Shown: positions 41,822 to 50,762 of the stretch, piece after piece
Layout of the letters: every line of letters starts with the position of its first letter
How positions within the stretch are numbered: position 1 is the stretch's first letter
Made by a program: the position numbers and the translations under genes
The notes under the pieces: generated by a model
What the model saw: the letters and a program-made list of their open reading frames with translations, nothing else
Databases searched by the model: none
What the model was told of the DNA's origin: nothing
DNA from: an uncultured Coriobacteriaceae bacterium
Lineage (GTDB): Bacteria; Actinomycetota; Coriobacteriia; Coriobacteriales; Atopobiaceae
Assembly: GCA_902778135.1 (NCBI GenBank)
Contig: CACYWP010000007.1
Span: 1-64,000 of the forward strand
Direction: 5' to 3'
Length of the DNA: 64,000 nucleotides

Positions 41822-42487
41822 CTACATGCCCAGCTCGGCCTTCAGGCGCTCCAGCTCGCTGTCGATGGCGGCATCATGGGCCATCTGGGCGAACTGCTTC
41901 TCCGCGTCGACCTCGGCACTGTTGATGTCGGTGAACGCCTCGGCGACGGACTCCTTCTCGACGATCTTGCGCTCGAGCTTGTCCAGCTTCGCGAAGGCGG
42001 AGTCGATGTTGGAGGTGTTGATGGAGGTGGCGACGTTGGTCGCGGCATCGGCCATCTTGGCGCGGGCGATCAGCACCTGCTGGCGGGCACGGGCCTCGTC
42101 CAGCTTCATCTTCAGCGTGGTGACCTGGTCCTTCATCTTGTTGACGTTGGCCGTGATCTCGTCATAGGACTTCTGCAGGGGCTCGATGGAGGCATCGACG
42201 CCGACCTTGCACTCCAGCGCCTTGCGGGCGAGGTCCTCGTTGCCAGCCTTCAGGGCCAGCTTGGCCTTGTCGTTCCAGTCGGCGGACTTGGCCATGGCGT
42301 CGGCCAGCTCCTTGGCGGCCATCTTCTGGGAGCCCATGGCCTGTCCGAGGGCCTGCGTGGCCTCCTCCACGTCCTGCTCGATCTCGATGATCAGCTGCTT
42401 GACCATCTTCTCGGGATCTTCGGCCTTGTCGATCATGTCATTGATGTTGGCCTTCAGGATGTCCGCGATGCGTGAAAAGATTGCCAT
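41822..42487 (-). CDS. pspA: PspA/IM30 family envelope-stress protein
   Basis: 221-aa helical ESCRT-III-like protein: MAIFSRIADILKANINDMIDKAEDPEKMVKQLI is the PspA start, including the amphipathic membrane-binding helix, followed by long coiled coils and a short acidic C-terminus. PspA/Vipp1 rings bind and repair stressed membranes. ATG 42487 has GAGGAAC upstream. First gene of a three-gene minus-strand operon with two membrane proteins that may recruit it. The 261-nt leader holds AT-rich promoter-like DNA near 42575-42590. Confidence 0.92.
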   Translation of the reverse strand: MAIFSRIADILKANINDMIDKAEDPEKMVKQLIIEIEQDVEEATQALGQAMGSQKMAAKELADAMAKSADWNDKAKLALKAGNEDLARKALECKVGVDASIEPLQKSYDEITANVNKMKDQVTTLKMKLDEARARQQVLIARAKMADAATNVATSINTSNIDSAFAKLDKLERKIVEKESVAEAFTDINSAEVDAEKQFAQMAHDAAIDSELERLKAELGM

Positions 42488-42748
42488 GAGTTCCTCTTCT
42501 CCTCGTGCGCCCACCACAGCGGCAGGCGGCCACCTCCTTGTGCTGCGCGCACCTGCGCGGAAGCACAAATCCAATAGCGAAAACATAGCATACGGCGCGG
42601 ACGGTTCCCCCTCCATGCGCGGCGATATCTGCAGCTTTTTACGGCAGCGGTAGAGCGCGCGTGGCAGGCCTGGGCAACAGGTGCGCTGGTACCGAACGAG
42701 CGGCGCTGCCAGTGCAACCGGTCGTCCCGGGGCCTGCCACGCCTCTCG

Positions 42749-44785
42749 TCACGCCACGTCGCCCAGGTTGCCGCAGCAGCTTCCATAGGGCATGCCGCTC
42801 CCGCAGGGACAGGGGTCTGCGTCGGAGGGGCACAGCGGGGTGCCATCCGCATGGAAGAAGCGCCGGCGTCCGGTTATGCGCTCGGTGTTCTCCTCCAGGG
42901 AGTAGCCTGCCAGCGGCCATTGGGGCAGGGCGTTGAAGGCGTTGGTGACCAGCCTGCCCAAGGTGTCGGAGACGTCGGTGCCCTCGCAGGTCCGCATGCG
43001 GTAGAGCCTGATGATGTCGAGCACCTCGTCGTAGTCATCGTGCATGAGGGTGGTGGACACGACGACCGAGCGGGCGAACAGGTCGGGGAACTCGTAGTCG
43101 TCCTGGTCGTCAGGCACGTGCAGGTCGACGAAGTCGCGCAGCTTGCGCAAGGCCTCCCGCTCCATCAGGCCGTCGATGGGCCGCGCCTCCAAAAGGCCTG
43201 GCTCCAGCGCATGGGGCGCGCATCCCCCCTGGGCATGCAGCAGCGAGACGCGCATCTCCTCGAGCAACGACTCCTTCTCGGACACCCGACGCGCGAACTC
43301 GTCCTCGTCCCGCTCGTCGATCCCCACGATGGTGGGCAGTCGCGGGTTGCCCCCACTCTCGAACAGCACGTGGTCCTGATAGCACTCCTGCACGACGCGC
43401 GCCATCGCGCTGGCGTCGGACAGCTCGACCGAGACGAGGTAGGTCATGCCCTGGTGTCGCCAGAGGGCGTAGTCGTCACGCAGGGCATTGTCCTCGAGCT
43501 CGGTGAGGACGAGCTCGAAGTGGCTGCGATCGAGCGGCTGGTCGACGACCTCCCGATAGCGTTCGTAGGCATCGGGGAGGCTGATGATGCCGCAGGTCGT
43601 TGCCAGGGCACGAGCGGCGGCTGCCGCCAGAGCCATCTGGTGGCGGGCACGCTCGATGGCGTCGAGGTCCGCGCTGGACATCAGGGCATGCACCTCGGGT
43701 GGCATCCATGCCACGAAGGCTGACCCCTCGTGGAGGACGAACACGAAGGGCACCATGGGGAAGAGGTGGCCTACCGTGGTCGGCGGCAGCGACGCCAGGG
43801 ACAGGGGGTTGGAGTCCATCAGCCTGCGCACTAGGTCGAACTGCTCGTCCTCGCACCACATGAGGGCCATGTCCCGTTGCTCGGAGCTGTGCCTGAGCTC
43901 GGCGCATACCCAGCTGACGAGTTGGTCGCGCGGCAGGGCGGGGGCGATTGCCGTGTCGCTGAGCTGGGATGCGATGTCCGCGAGCCAGTCGTCGTCCAAC
44001 AGGCGCAAGCCCTCTTCCAGCGTCGTCGGGAAGACGGGGGTGTCGATGCTGCGCACGGCCAGGGCGGTCTGGAAACCCTCCGTGTCCCATGCGCCTTGGT
44101 CATAATGGGCCTGCCGTGCCTGCAGGCGCTCCCTTCCGGCGAGGCCTGCCAGGCGTCCGCGATGGAATCCGGGGCCAGCCGGGGAGGGCTGGGGCAGCCG
44201 GTCGCCACCATGACAGGTCGGATGCGTCGCGTTCCAGGCGCGAGAGCGTTGCGCGAGCACCTCCGCGGAGCTTACGGGATCGGCGAGTCCCTGCCGCTCG
44301 AGCTGGTCGCGAAGGCGCTGGAGGTGCCTGTCACCGGCATGCCCCGTGACGATGGGCGTGGAGGTGAGCGCGATGGCCCCTTGGAAGGGCACGATCGCGC
44401 AGCGAACCGTCAGAGGCTTGTCGGATGGCAGGCCCTTCCTGTCGATGATGCCCAGGTCGATTCGGTATGCGCCGCTCTCGTTGTAGAGGACCGCCGTGCC
44501 ATCCGGGTCGCCTACCAGGCAGAAGGTGTCGTACAGGGCATCGGCGATGCAGGCTGCCACGCGGAGCTGCTCCTGCGAGAGGCCATCGGGGTTCTCCCGG
44601 ACGTAGCGACCCACCAGGTCGCGGTGATCCCAGAGATAGCGCTCCACCATCTGCGCCTTTGCCTGCAGGTTGCCGTCGCCATCCTCCCCGTAGTTGCGGA
44701 CGACGTGGCAGAGTCCGTTGACGTAGCGGCGTACCAGGTCGAGTGTCGTGTCCAGCAGGATGTCGTTATGGCGAGTGGTGCTCAT
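42749..44785 (-). CDS. Large SEC-C motif protein, unknown function
   Basis: 678 aa. The only family feature I recognise is the C-terminal SEC-C zinc motif, DPCPCGSGMPYGSCCG (CxCxSG...CC/H-type), used in SecA and many unrelated proteins to bind zinc and protein partners. The rest is mainly helical with no transmembrane segment. The start ATG 44785 has GAAGGGGG upstream, locked in a possible hairpin at 44786-44818. An AT-poor direct repeat of GTGCGAGTTT occurs about 85 nt upstream of the start, possibly regulatory. Alternative longer starts lack a ribosome site. Confidence 0.7.
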   Translation of the reverse strand: MSTTRHNDILLDTTLDLVRRYVNGLCHVVRNYGEDGDGNLQAKAQMVERYLWDHRDLVGRYVRENPDGLSQEQLRVAACIADALYDTFCLVGDPDGTAVLYNESGAYRIDLGIIDRKGLPSDKPLTVRCAIVPFQGAIALTSTPIVTGHAGDRHLQRLRDQLERQGLADPVSSAEVLAQRSRAWNATHPTCHGGDRLPQPSPAGPGFHRGRLAGLAGRERLQARQAHYDQGAWDTEGFQTALAVRSIDTPVFPTTLEEGLRLLDDDWLADIASQLSDTAIAPALPRDQLVSWVCAELRHSSEQRDMALMWCEDEQFDLVRRLMDSNPLSLASLPPTTVGHLFPMVPFVFVLHEGSAFVAWMPPEVHALMSSADLDAIERARHQMALAAAAARALATTCGIISLPDAYERYREVVDQPLDRSHFELVLTELEDNALRDDYALWRHQGMTYLVSVELSDASAMARVVQECYQDHVLFESGGNPRLPTIVGIDERDEDEFARRVSEKESLLEEMRVSLLHAQGGCAPHALEPGLLEARPIDGLMEREALRKLRDFVDLHVPDDQDDYEFPDLFARSVVVSTTLMHDDYDEVLDIIRLYRMRTCEGTDVSDTLGRLVTNAFNALPQWPLAGYSLEENTERITGRRRFFHADGTPLCPSDADPCPCGSGMPYGSCCGNLGDVA

Positions 44786-44818
44786 GGGTTCCCCCTTCTC
44801 TTGGATGTAGGGGAACCC
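44786..44818 (-). promoter_or_regulatory. Hairpin hiding the ribosome site of the SEC-C gene
   Basis: On the minus strand GGGTTCCCC and GGGGAACCC form a 9-bp perfect stem with a 15-nt loop that ends right before the ATG. The Shine-Dalgarno stretch (AGGGGG) lies in the 3' arm, so folding should block initiation. Could be a translational switch or an attenuation element. Confidence 0.55.
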
Positions 44819-45045
44819 TAGACGAGCCGACTTGCACCAAGCTTGTGCTCCAGTTGCCAGAAACTCGCACCAAACTCGCACGGGGCGACGTTATGCCTGT
44901 TGGGACGACGGTGCGTGATGCGCCCGTGACGTCGCAGCAGCGCGGGCGCATCGAGAATCATCACAAGACCTGCGCGTCGCGCGGTCCCTCTGTCACACGC
45001 GGCCAACCGCCTCCGGCGCTGGCCTGCCGTGGCAGTCCCTGTCGA

Positions 45046-45939
45046 CTAGTAGCAGTCCCAGTTGAAGAGCACGCGCGAGAAGTCGCCCCGTCGCAGGGCC
45101 TCGCCATTGATGAAGAATCCCCCGATGCCCACATCGCCCCAAAGCACGCGGTCGCTGCCCCCCTTGCCATCAGAGTCCACCTGCAGGAGCAGCGTGTCGA
45201 GGTCGCGCAGCCCGGTGTTGTAGAGCCGAGGGTCGTACTGCGTGAAGAAGGGACGGCCAAAGACCTGGTGCAGTGGCCCGTCCTGGTTGAACAGCTCGAA
45301 GATGCGGTCGCTGTCAGGCCTTGCGAGGCAATCGTACCAGTCGTCGCGACCTGCCTGGAAGTCCTCGCCCAGCAGCTTCGCGCAGCAGGCGAAGAACACC
45401 TCGTCGAAGTCGTACGAGCTGGGGTTGGTGCAGCCCACGGCTTCGGTCACGTCGAGCGCGTAGCAGCCGCGCAACGGGTTTCCCAGATAGTCGTCCCAGG
45501 GGTCAAAGGAGGTGGGGATCTCCATGGCGCGCACCACCTCCTCGGTCACGCTCGCATCGACCTCGCGATGCCAGATGACGCGGAACCCATCCTGGTTGGT
45601 GCCATCGTCGAAGTCCATGCCCGAGCAGTCGTCCTCCGAGTCGACGTAGAACTGCAGCAGGCCACCCGTGGGCAGGCGGTCGCATCCCGCGAAGTCCCCG
45701 AGGTTGAGCTGGGCCAGGAGCATGAGCTTCCCGCCCTTGTGTGTGGTGGGGTAGGGCTGGTCGGTCGGCCAGTAGGGGATGCCTCCCAGCTTGGTGTCGG
45801 TGAGGGCGGGCACGCGTCCCTCGTCGATCGACAGCTTGTACAGGGTGGTTGCCGAGGCATCCTTCATCAGTTGCGCGAGTTCGTCGACGCGGTCGCTCGG
45901 GACGAGCGGTGCCTGTTGGGTCGAGCCTTGCTCTTGCAT
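45046..45939 (-). CDS. DUF1963 (YwqG-like) protein
   Basis: 297 aa. The segment TKLGGIPYWPTDQPYP, then LMLLAQLNLGDF and LLQFYVDSEDD, is the characteristic YwqG/DUF1963 pattern (GG.p.wP..., l.fL.Qin..e); the end GGFFINGEALRRGDFSRVLFNWDCY is also family-like. A cytosolic protein of unknown activity, sometimes in polymorphic toxin or stress contexts. ATG 45939 has AAGGAGGGAC directly upstream. Between it and the SEC-C gene is a 260-nt gap with the SEC-C leader. Confidence 0.85.
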   Translation of the reverse strand: MQEQGSTQQAPLVPSDRVDELAQLMKDASATTLYKLSIDEGRVPALTDTKLGGIPYWPTDQPYPTTHKGGKLMLLAQLNLGDFAGCDRLPTGGLLQFYVDSEDDCSGMDFDDGTNQDGFRVIWHREVDASVTEEVVRAMEIPTSFDPWDDYLGNPLRGCYALDVTEAVGCTNPSSYDFDEVFFACCAKLLGEDFQAGRDDWYDCLARPDSDRIFELFNQDGPLHQVFGRPFFTQYDPRLYNTGLRDLDTLLLQVDSDGKGGSDRVLWGDVGIGGFFINGEALRRGDFSRVLFNWDCY

Positions 45940-46138
45940 GGTCCCTCCTTGCGATGGACGGTCTTGCCTATCATTCTGCCGAATGAGGGGTGGTTGTGCC
46001 GCCTGCTTTTTGCCAATGGAGGCAGGGGGACCACGGGGCGAGCGATGACCGTCCGCCTCCGGTGGCACCGAGGCAGGGCGAGACCGACCGTGTTCCCGGT
46101 CGTTCCATGGCTGCCGCTCGATGCAGCCTGCGCCTTCG

Positions 46139-48523
46139 CTAGCCCTGCAGGCGCGGCGCGGTCCATTGCGCGATGCGCTCGAGCATCCCCTCGATGTCCA
46201 GCACGCCGTATGCAAAGCCCTTGCGCACGAGCTCGTCGGGCACGAACTCGTCGTACTTGTCGAAGTAGGGCGTCTCGCCAGAGTAGAGCAGGTCCATCGG
46301 GTCCAGGGGCAGTGCGGCCTGCTGGGCCAGGACGTGGAAGAAGGTCTCCGCATCGGCCTGCATGGTGAACTGCATGAAGAAGGGGCGTGCGGTGTCGAGC
46401 CCCTTCATGCCCAGGTCCTTCGAGCAGCGGATCTTGAGGAAGCGCTCCAGTGCGAGGAACGCGTAGGTGCCCAGCCACGGTAGCAGGCACCAGACCTTTC
46501 CGCCCAGGCAGATGAGCGGCTCGTCGGTCAGATGGGCGTTGGCGGCGGTACGGCGGGCCTGCCGCAGGCGGGCGATGGCGTTGTCACGCAGGTAGGGGTA
46601 GCAGCGCTCCTCGCGCAGCACCCCGCGCATCCGCTCCAGGATGTGGGTGTTGATGTCGCCGGCGCACTCGCCGAAGTAAGCGGGAACCTTGCCCTTCACC
46701 TGCGTGGCCTCGATGAGGTGGCGCTTGTGGTCTATCTCCTCGACCACCCATACGTGTCCGGCCAGCGCGATGCGCTCTCCCACGGGAGGCGGCTGGACGA
46801 TGGTGCCCAACTCCTGCGACTCGCTGCGGACGGTGTACTCCTCGTTCTCCTGGAAGACCGCATAGAACTTGAAGTTGTTGGTGACGCGCTCGCCGGCCAG
46901 GCCGACGATGAGCCCGCCCGTCTCGGTGCGCTCGATCTGGTCGCGCTCCAGCAGGTGGCGCAGCAGCACGCGATAGTCATCGAGGCCGATGCGGTGGAAG
47001 GGGGTCAGGGTCAGCACGCGCTCGGCGAGCGCTCCGGGCGAGAGCTCGCCGCACGAGGCGAGCGTCGCCATCGTCTGGTGGTACAGCAGGCTGAAGGGGA
47101 GTCCGTCCAGGCTGGGGGGCTCGACCCAACGCTCCTCGAGGTAGAGCTGGACGAGCGCGATGCCCTGCAGCAGCTTCCAGGGGATGGTCTCGGGCAGGAG
47201 CGAACGCGCCTCGGGCTCCTCCTCGCGCATGACGAACCACATCTCCGGGGGCTGGCCGCGCCGTCCGGTGCGCCCCATGCGTTGGAGGAACGATGACACG
47301 GTGAACGGTGCGTCGACCTGGAAGGCGCGCTCCAGTCGACCGATGTCGATGCCCAGCTCGAGGGTGGCCGTGGTGATGGTGGTCATCGCGTTGTCCTCGT
47401 CCCGCATCAGCTCCTCCGCCGACATGCGGAAGCTCGAGGAGAGGTTGCCGTGGTGGATGAGGAAGCGGTCGGGCTCGTGGCGTGCCTCGCAGTACTGGCG
47501 CAGGGTGGTGGTGACGGCCTCGCACTCCTCGCGCGAGTTGACGAAGACCAGGCTCTTGTGGCCGCGCGTGTGCTCGAAGATGTATCCGACGCCGGGGTCC
47601 GCCCAGGTCGGGGCCTCGTCCGTGGGCGCCTCGTTGGTTGGGGTGCCGATGGCGGGCACGCCCGAGACCTCCTGTGCCCTCTCGGCGCGCGTGGGGATGG
47701 TCTGGTCGGTCGATGGGGGAGTGGGGACCTCGTACTCGACCTCGTCCGGCTCGAGCGCCAGCCCGCCGACCCCACCGTCATGGTCGTCCCAGCGCGACGA
47801 GGTGCGGTCGGGAGCCTGCGGACCGGTGATGTAGAAGTGCTCCATCGAGACGCGCCATCGCTGGCCCCTCGCCTCGATGCGGGGGATGATGCAGTTGCGA
47901 CCGGTGCCGGCGGATAGGTAGCGACCGGTCAGCTCGGGATCCCCGATGGTTGCGGAGAGGCCGATGCGGCGTGGGTTGACCCCCGCCATACGCGAGAGGC
48001 GCTCGATGCCGCAGAGCGCCTGGCCGCCACGGTCGCCCCGCATCAGTGAATGGACCTCGTCGATGACGACGAAGCGCAGGTCGCCGAAGAGGCGCGCGAT
48101 GGCACTGTGGCGATGGAGCAGCAGGGCCTCCAGGGACTCGGGCGTGATCTGCAGGATGCCGGAGGGATGCTTGAGCAGGCGGGCCTTGTGTGACTGGGCG
48201 ACGTCGCCATGCCAGTGCCACACGGGGATGTGTGCCTGGTCGCAGAGGTCGTTCAGGCGCATGAACTGGTCGTTGATGAGGGCCTTGAGCGGCCCGATGT
48301 AGAGGGCGCCCACCGATGCGGGCGGATCCTCGTCGAAGAGTGACAGGATGGGAAAGAAGGCGGCTTCGGTCTTGCCCGAGGCGGTCGAGGCGGTCAGCAG
48401 GACGTTGTCATCGGTGTCGAATATCGCCTCGCCGGCGGCAACCTGAATCGCCCGTAGCGACTCCCACTCGTGCTCGTATATGAAATCCTGCACAAACGGC
48501 GCATAGCGATCGAATACGTCCAT
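46139..48523 (-). CDS. Lhr-like DEAD/DEAH-box helicase
   Basis: 794-aa superfamily 2 helicase: motif I TASTASGKTEAAFF (about residue 46), Ia GPLKALINDQ, II DEVH (about 155), III SATIGD, then HHGNLSSS, the motif V/VI segment ATLELGIDIG and QRMGRTGRRGQ, followed by about 330 residues of Lhr-type C-terminal domains. A Pro/Thr/Asp/Glu-rich insert sits between the two RecA lobes. ATG 48523 has AGGAGGT upstream. It is the last gene of a minus-strand block with a TerB-domain protein and a BrxD-like ATPase, mirroring the BrxHI/BrxD pairing of some BREX systems, but no BREX methylase, PglZ or BrxC is in view. Confidence 0.87.
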   Translation of the reverse strand: MDVFDRYAPFVQDFIYEHEWESLRAIQVAAGEAIFDTDDNVLLTASTASGKTEAAFFPILSLFDEDPPASVGALYIGPLKALINDQFMRLNDLCDQAHIPVWHWHGDVAQSHKARLLKHPSGILQITPESLEALLLHRHSAIARLFGDLRFVVIDEVHSLMRGDRGGQALCGIERLSRMAGVNPRRIGLSATIGDPELTGRYLSAGTGRNCIIPRIEARGQRWRVSMEHFYITGPQAPDRTSSRWDDHDGGVGGLALEPDEVEYEVPTPPSTDQTIPTRAERAQEVSGVPAIGTPTNEAPTDEAPTWADPGVGYIFEHTRGHKSLVFVNSREECEAVTTTLRQYCEARHEPDRFLIHHGNLSSSFRMSAEELMRDEDNAMTTITTATLELGIDIGRLERAFQVDAPFTVSSFLQRMGRTGRRGQPPEMWFVMREEEPEARSLLPETIPWKLLQGIALVQLYLEERWVEPPSLDGLPFSLLYHQTMATLASCGELSPGALAERVLTLTPFHRIGLDDYRVLLRHLLERDQIERTETGGLIVGLAGERVTNNFKFYAVFQENEEYTVRSESQELGTIVQPPPVGERIALAGHVWVVEEIDHKRHLIEATQVKGKVPAYFGECAGDINTHILERMRGVLREERCYPYLRDNAIARLRQARRTAANAHLTDEPLICLGGKVWCLLPWLGTYAFLALERFLKIRCSKDLGMKGLDTARPFFMQFTMQADAETFFHVLAQQAALPLDPMDLLYSGETPYFDKYDEFVPDELVRKGFAYGVLDIEGMLERIAQWTAPRLQG

Positions 48524-48589
48524 GTCCCACCTCCTGGAGGGGATTGTACCAGAACATGTGTACGAATAGAAGTCCCAGGGAAGATGGCA

Positions 48590-48805
48590 CTATTCCTCGT
48601 CGTCGGGAATGTAGTCGATGAGGTCGCCGGGCTTGCACCGCAGCTCGCGGCAGAGCGCCTCCAGCGTCGAGAAGCGCACGCCGCGGACCTTGCCCGTCTT
48701 GATGTTTGACAGGTTGACGGTGGAGGTGCCGATGCGACTTGCCAGTTCGGTCGATGTCATCTTGCGCTGTTCCAGGACGCGGTCCAGCGTGATCACGATG
48801 GGCAT
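48590..48805 (-). CDS. Small XRE-type HTH regulator
   Basis: 71 aa, one helix-turn-helix domain of the YozG type (TSTELASRIGTSTVNLSNIKTGKVRGVRFSTLEALCRELRCKPGDL). Such regulators almost always accompany a DUF2975 membrane protein, as here. ATG 48805 has GGAGGGGGG upstream. It may repress its own pair or the surrounding helicase/ATPase operon. Confidence 0.87.
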   Translation of the reverse strand: MPIVITLDRVLEQRKMTSTELASRIGTSTVNLSNIKTGKVRGVRFSTLEALCRELRCKPGDLIDYIPDDEE

Positions 48806-48834
48806 CTCGCACCCCCCTCCCCAGGGCCTGTCAT

Positions 48835-49335
48835 CTAGATGATGGAGTCGGAGTCGATCTTGAGCTCGTTGGCATAGCGCACGAGCTCGAACAGGACGAA
48901 ACAGACGGCGGCATAGATGAGGTTTGGCACGGATATGCCGTACGAGGGAGCCAGCTCGATGGAGATTGGGTCCGAGACGACGGATACGAAGCCCACATCA
49001 GGCAGGAGGAAGGAGAAGAGGAAGGACGCAAGCCAAAAGGCGCCTGCAAGGGCTATCGACGTGGCCTGCCGAGGTGCGAAGGGGTTCTCGAGCCTGCCCA
49101 TGTTGCGAAAGAAGCGAAACATGAGGAACAGTGCCAGAATCGATGACAGGATGCCGAGCAATTCCCTCGTCCACCAGATGGGTGTCAGGACCTCCGTGAA
49201 CCCGATGAGGAACAGCCCGTACAGATACATGGCGTTCATGAAGGTCTTGAAGGCGCATAGGAGGAGGAAGAAGTACGAGATTGTGCCGGATGCGCGCTTG
49301 GCCTTGGCAAGCAGGCCATTCAGATGTTGGTTCAT
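48835..49335 (-). CDS. DUF2975 family membrane protein
   Basis: 166 aa with four predicted transmembrane helices and the C-terminal ELVRYANELKIDSDSII, close to the DUF2975 pattern (a.el..enD.ti), linked to an XRE regulator 29 nt downstream. The pair forms a small two-gene unit of unknown role, widespread in Gram-positives. Its lower GC than its neighbours and position between the ATPase and the helicase suggest it was inserted or recruited. Ribosome site (GGAG) is at long spacing. Confidence 0.75.
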   Translation of the reverse strand: MNQHLNGLLAKAKRASGTISYFFLLLCAFKTFMNAMYLYGLFLIGFTEVLTPIWWTRELLGILSSILALFLMFRFFRNMGRLENPFAPRQATSIALAGAFWLASFLFSFLLPDVGFVSVVSDPISIELAPSYGISVPNLIYAAVCFVLFELVRYANELKIDSDSII

Positions 49336-49433
49336 GGCGAATCAGAGCTCCATGCTGGTTTACGATGCGGCGACGGACGGCTAGGCTGGAGCGGGACCAC
49401 GCGCCGCACCAGCGAAAACCCGTGTCGAGGGCA

Positions 49434-50762
49434 TCATATATCAAACTCTGCGAACTCGCCTGACGTGGGACCTTCGACTGTCGGCGCAGGCAGCGGCTGG
49501 CTGCCCAGCACCTCCTCGATGCCCAGGCCGGGCGTCTGGTAGAGGATGTCCAGCATCTCGACGAAGTCGCGGATGACCTCGCGTGGCGTAAGGTGGGTGT
49601 CTGCCCCCACGCGCCCATACTCCAGCTGAAGGAAGGTGAGCAGGTCCTGCTCCCCGACGCGGCGCTCGTAGCCGAACAGGCCTGCGTGGATGTCGGCGAG
49701 CTTCTCGGTCAGGACCAGCAGCTCCTCGTAGGTGAGCGGCTGCAGGCGGATGACCGGCGCCAGCAGGTCGGCGAGGCCCTCGCTGGCGAAGCGTCCCTGG
49801 GACAGGCGCGAGCGCAGCGCCTCGTAGCTGTAGAGGCCGCGCCTGCGGTCCTCGATGCTCTGGGGCGTGCCGCTCATGATGATGCCCAGGTAGTGGGCCT
49901 TGCCCTGCAGCGTGTCGTTGTACATGGTCAGGATCTTCTCGTAGTTGTACTGCCGCGACACGGCGTTGGGGATCTTGTAGAGGTTGACCAGCTCGTCGAC
50001 GAGGATGACCAGGCCCTCGTAGCCGGCGCCCTTGAAGAAGGTCGCGAAGAGCTTGAGGTAGTCGTACCAGTCGTCGTCGGAGATGACGATGTTGACGCCC
50101 AGGTCGGCGCGCGCCTCGCTCTTGGTGCGGTACTCGCCGCGGAACCAGCGGATGACGTTGGCCTTCGTCTCGTCGTCGCCCTCCAGGTGGGCGCGCCAGT
50201 ACAGCGTGAGCAGCCGGGCGAAGTCGAATCCGTGCACCAGCTCCTGCAGCTGTTGGATCTGGGCCATGATGGCCCGTTCGACCTCGTCGGCGAAGGCGCC
50301 GTCGGTGGGCTGGAGGCCGCATGCCAGTGCCACCTGGGACTGGATGTTGGAGATCCAGCGCTCCAGTACCAGCGTCAGCGCGCCACCCTCCGGACGCGTC
50401 TTGGTGGAGAGGTTGCCTATCAGCTCGCGGTAGGTGGCCAGGCCCTGTCCCTTGGTGCCCTGCAGTCGTCGCTCGGGCGAGAGGTCTGCGTCTGCCACGA
50501 CGAAGTTGCGTCCCATGGCGTGGTTGCGAATGGTCTGCAGCAGGAAGCTCTTGCCGCTGCCATAGCGCCCGACGAGGAAGCGGAACGAGGCGCCTCCGTC
50601 GGCCACGAGGTCGAGGTCGTGGAGCAGCGCGCCGATCTCCGCCTCGCGACCCACCGTGATGTAGGGCAGGCCGACACGGGGCACGACGCCACCCTTCAGC
50701 GAGTTGATGATGACCGAGGCGATGCGCTTGGGGACGCGCGGTGTGGGCTGGGTCTGGGTCAT
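49434..50762 (-). CDS. BrxD-like (DUF2791) P-loop ATPase
   Basis: 442-aa AAA-like ATPase of the BrxC/BrxD (PF10923) family: ASVIINSLKGGVVPRVGLPYITVGR is the family start, Walker A is GRYGSGKS (residues 65-72) and Walker B is GLVILVDEL (about 255). Family proteins serve BREX type 2 and related DNA-processing systems. The start ATGA overlaps the stop of the TerB-domain gene, so the two are translated together and likely form a complex. Confidence 0.88.
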   Translation of the reverse strand: MTQTQPTPRVPKRIASVIINSLKGGVVPRVGLPYITVGREAEIGALLHDLDLVADGGASFRFLVGRYGSGKSFLLQTIRNHAMGRNFVVADADLSPERRLQGTKGQGLATYRELIGNLSTKTRPEGGALTLVLERWISNIQSQVALACGLQPTDGAFADEVERAIMAQIQQLQELVHGFDFARLLTLYWRAHLEGDDETKANVIRWFRGEYRTKSEARADLGVNIVISDDDWYDYLKLFATFFKGAGYEGLVILVDELVNLYKIPNAVSRQYNYEKILTMYNDTLQGKAHYLGIIMSGTPQSIEDRRRGLYSYEALRSRLSQGRFASEGLADLLAPVIRLQPLTYEELLVLTEKLADIHAGLFGYERRVGEQDLLTFLQLEYGRVGADTHLTPREVIRDFVEMLDILYQTPGLGIEEVLGSQPLPAPTVEGPTSGEFAEFDI

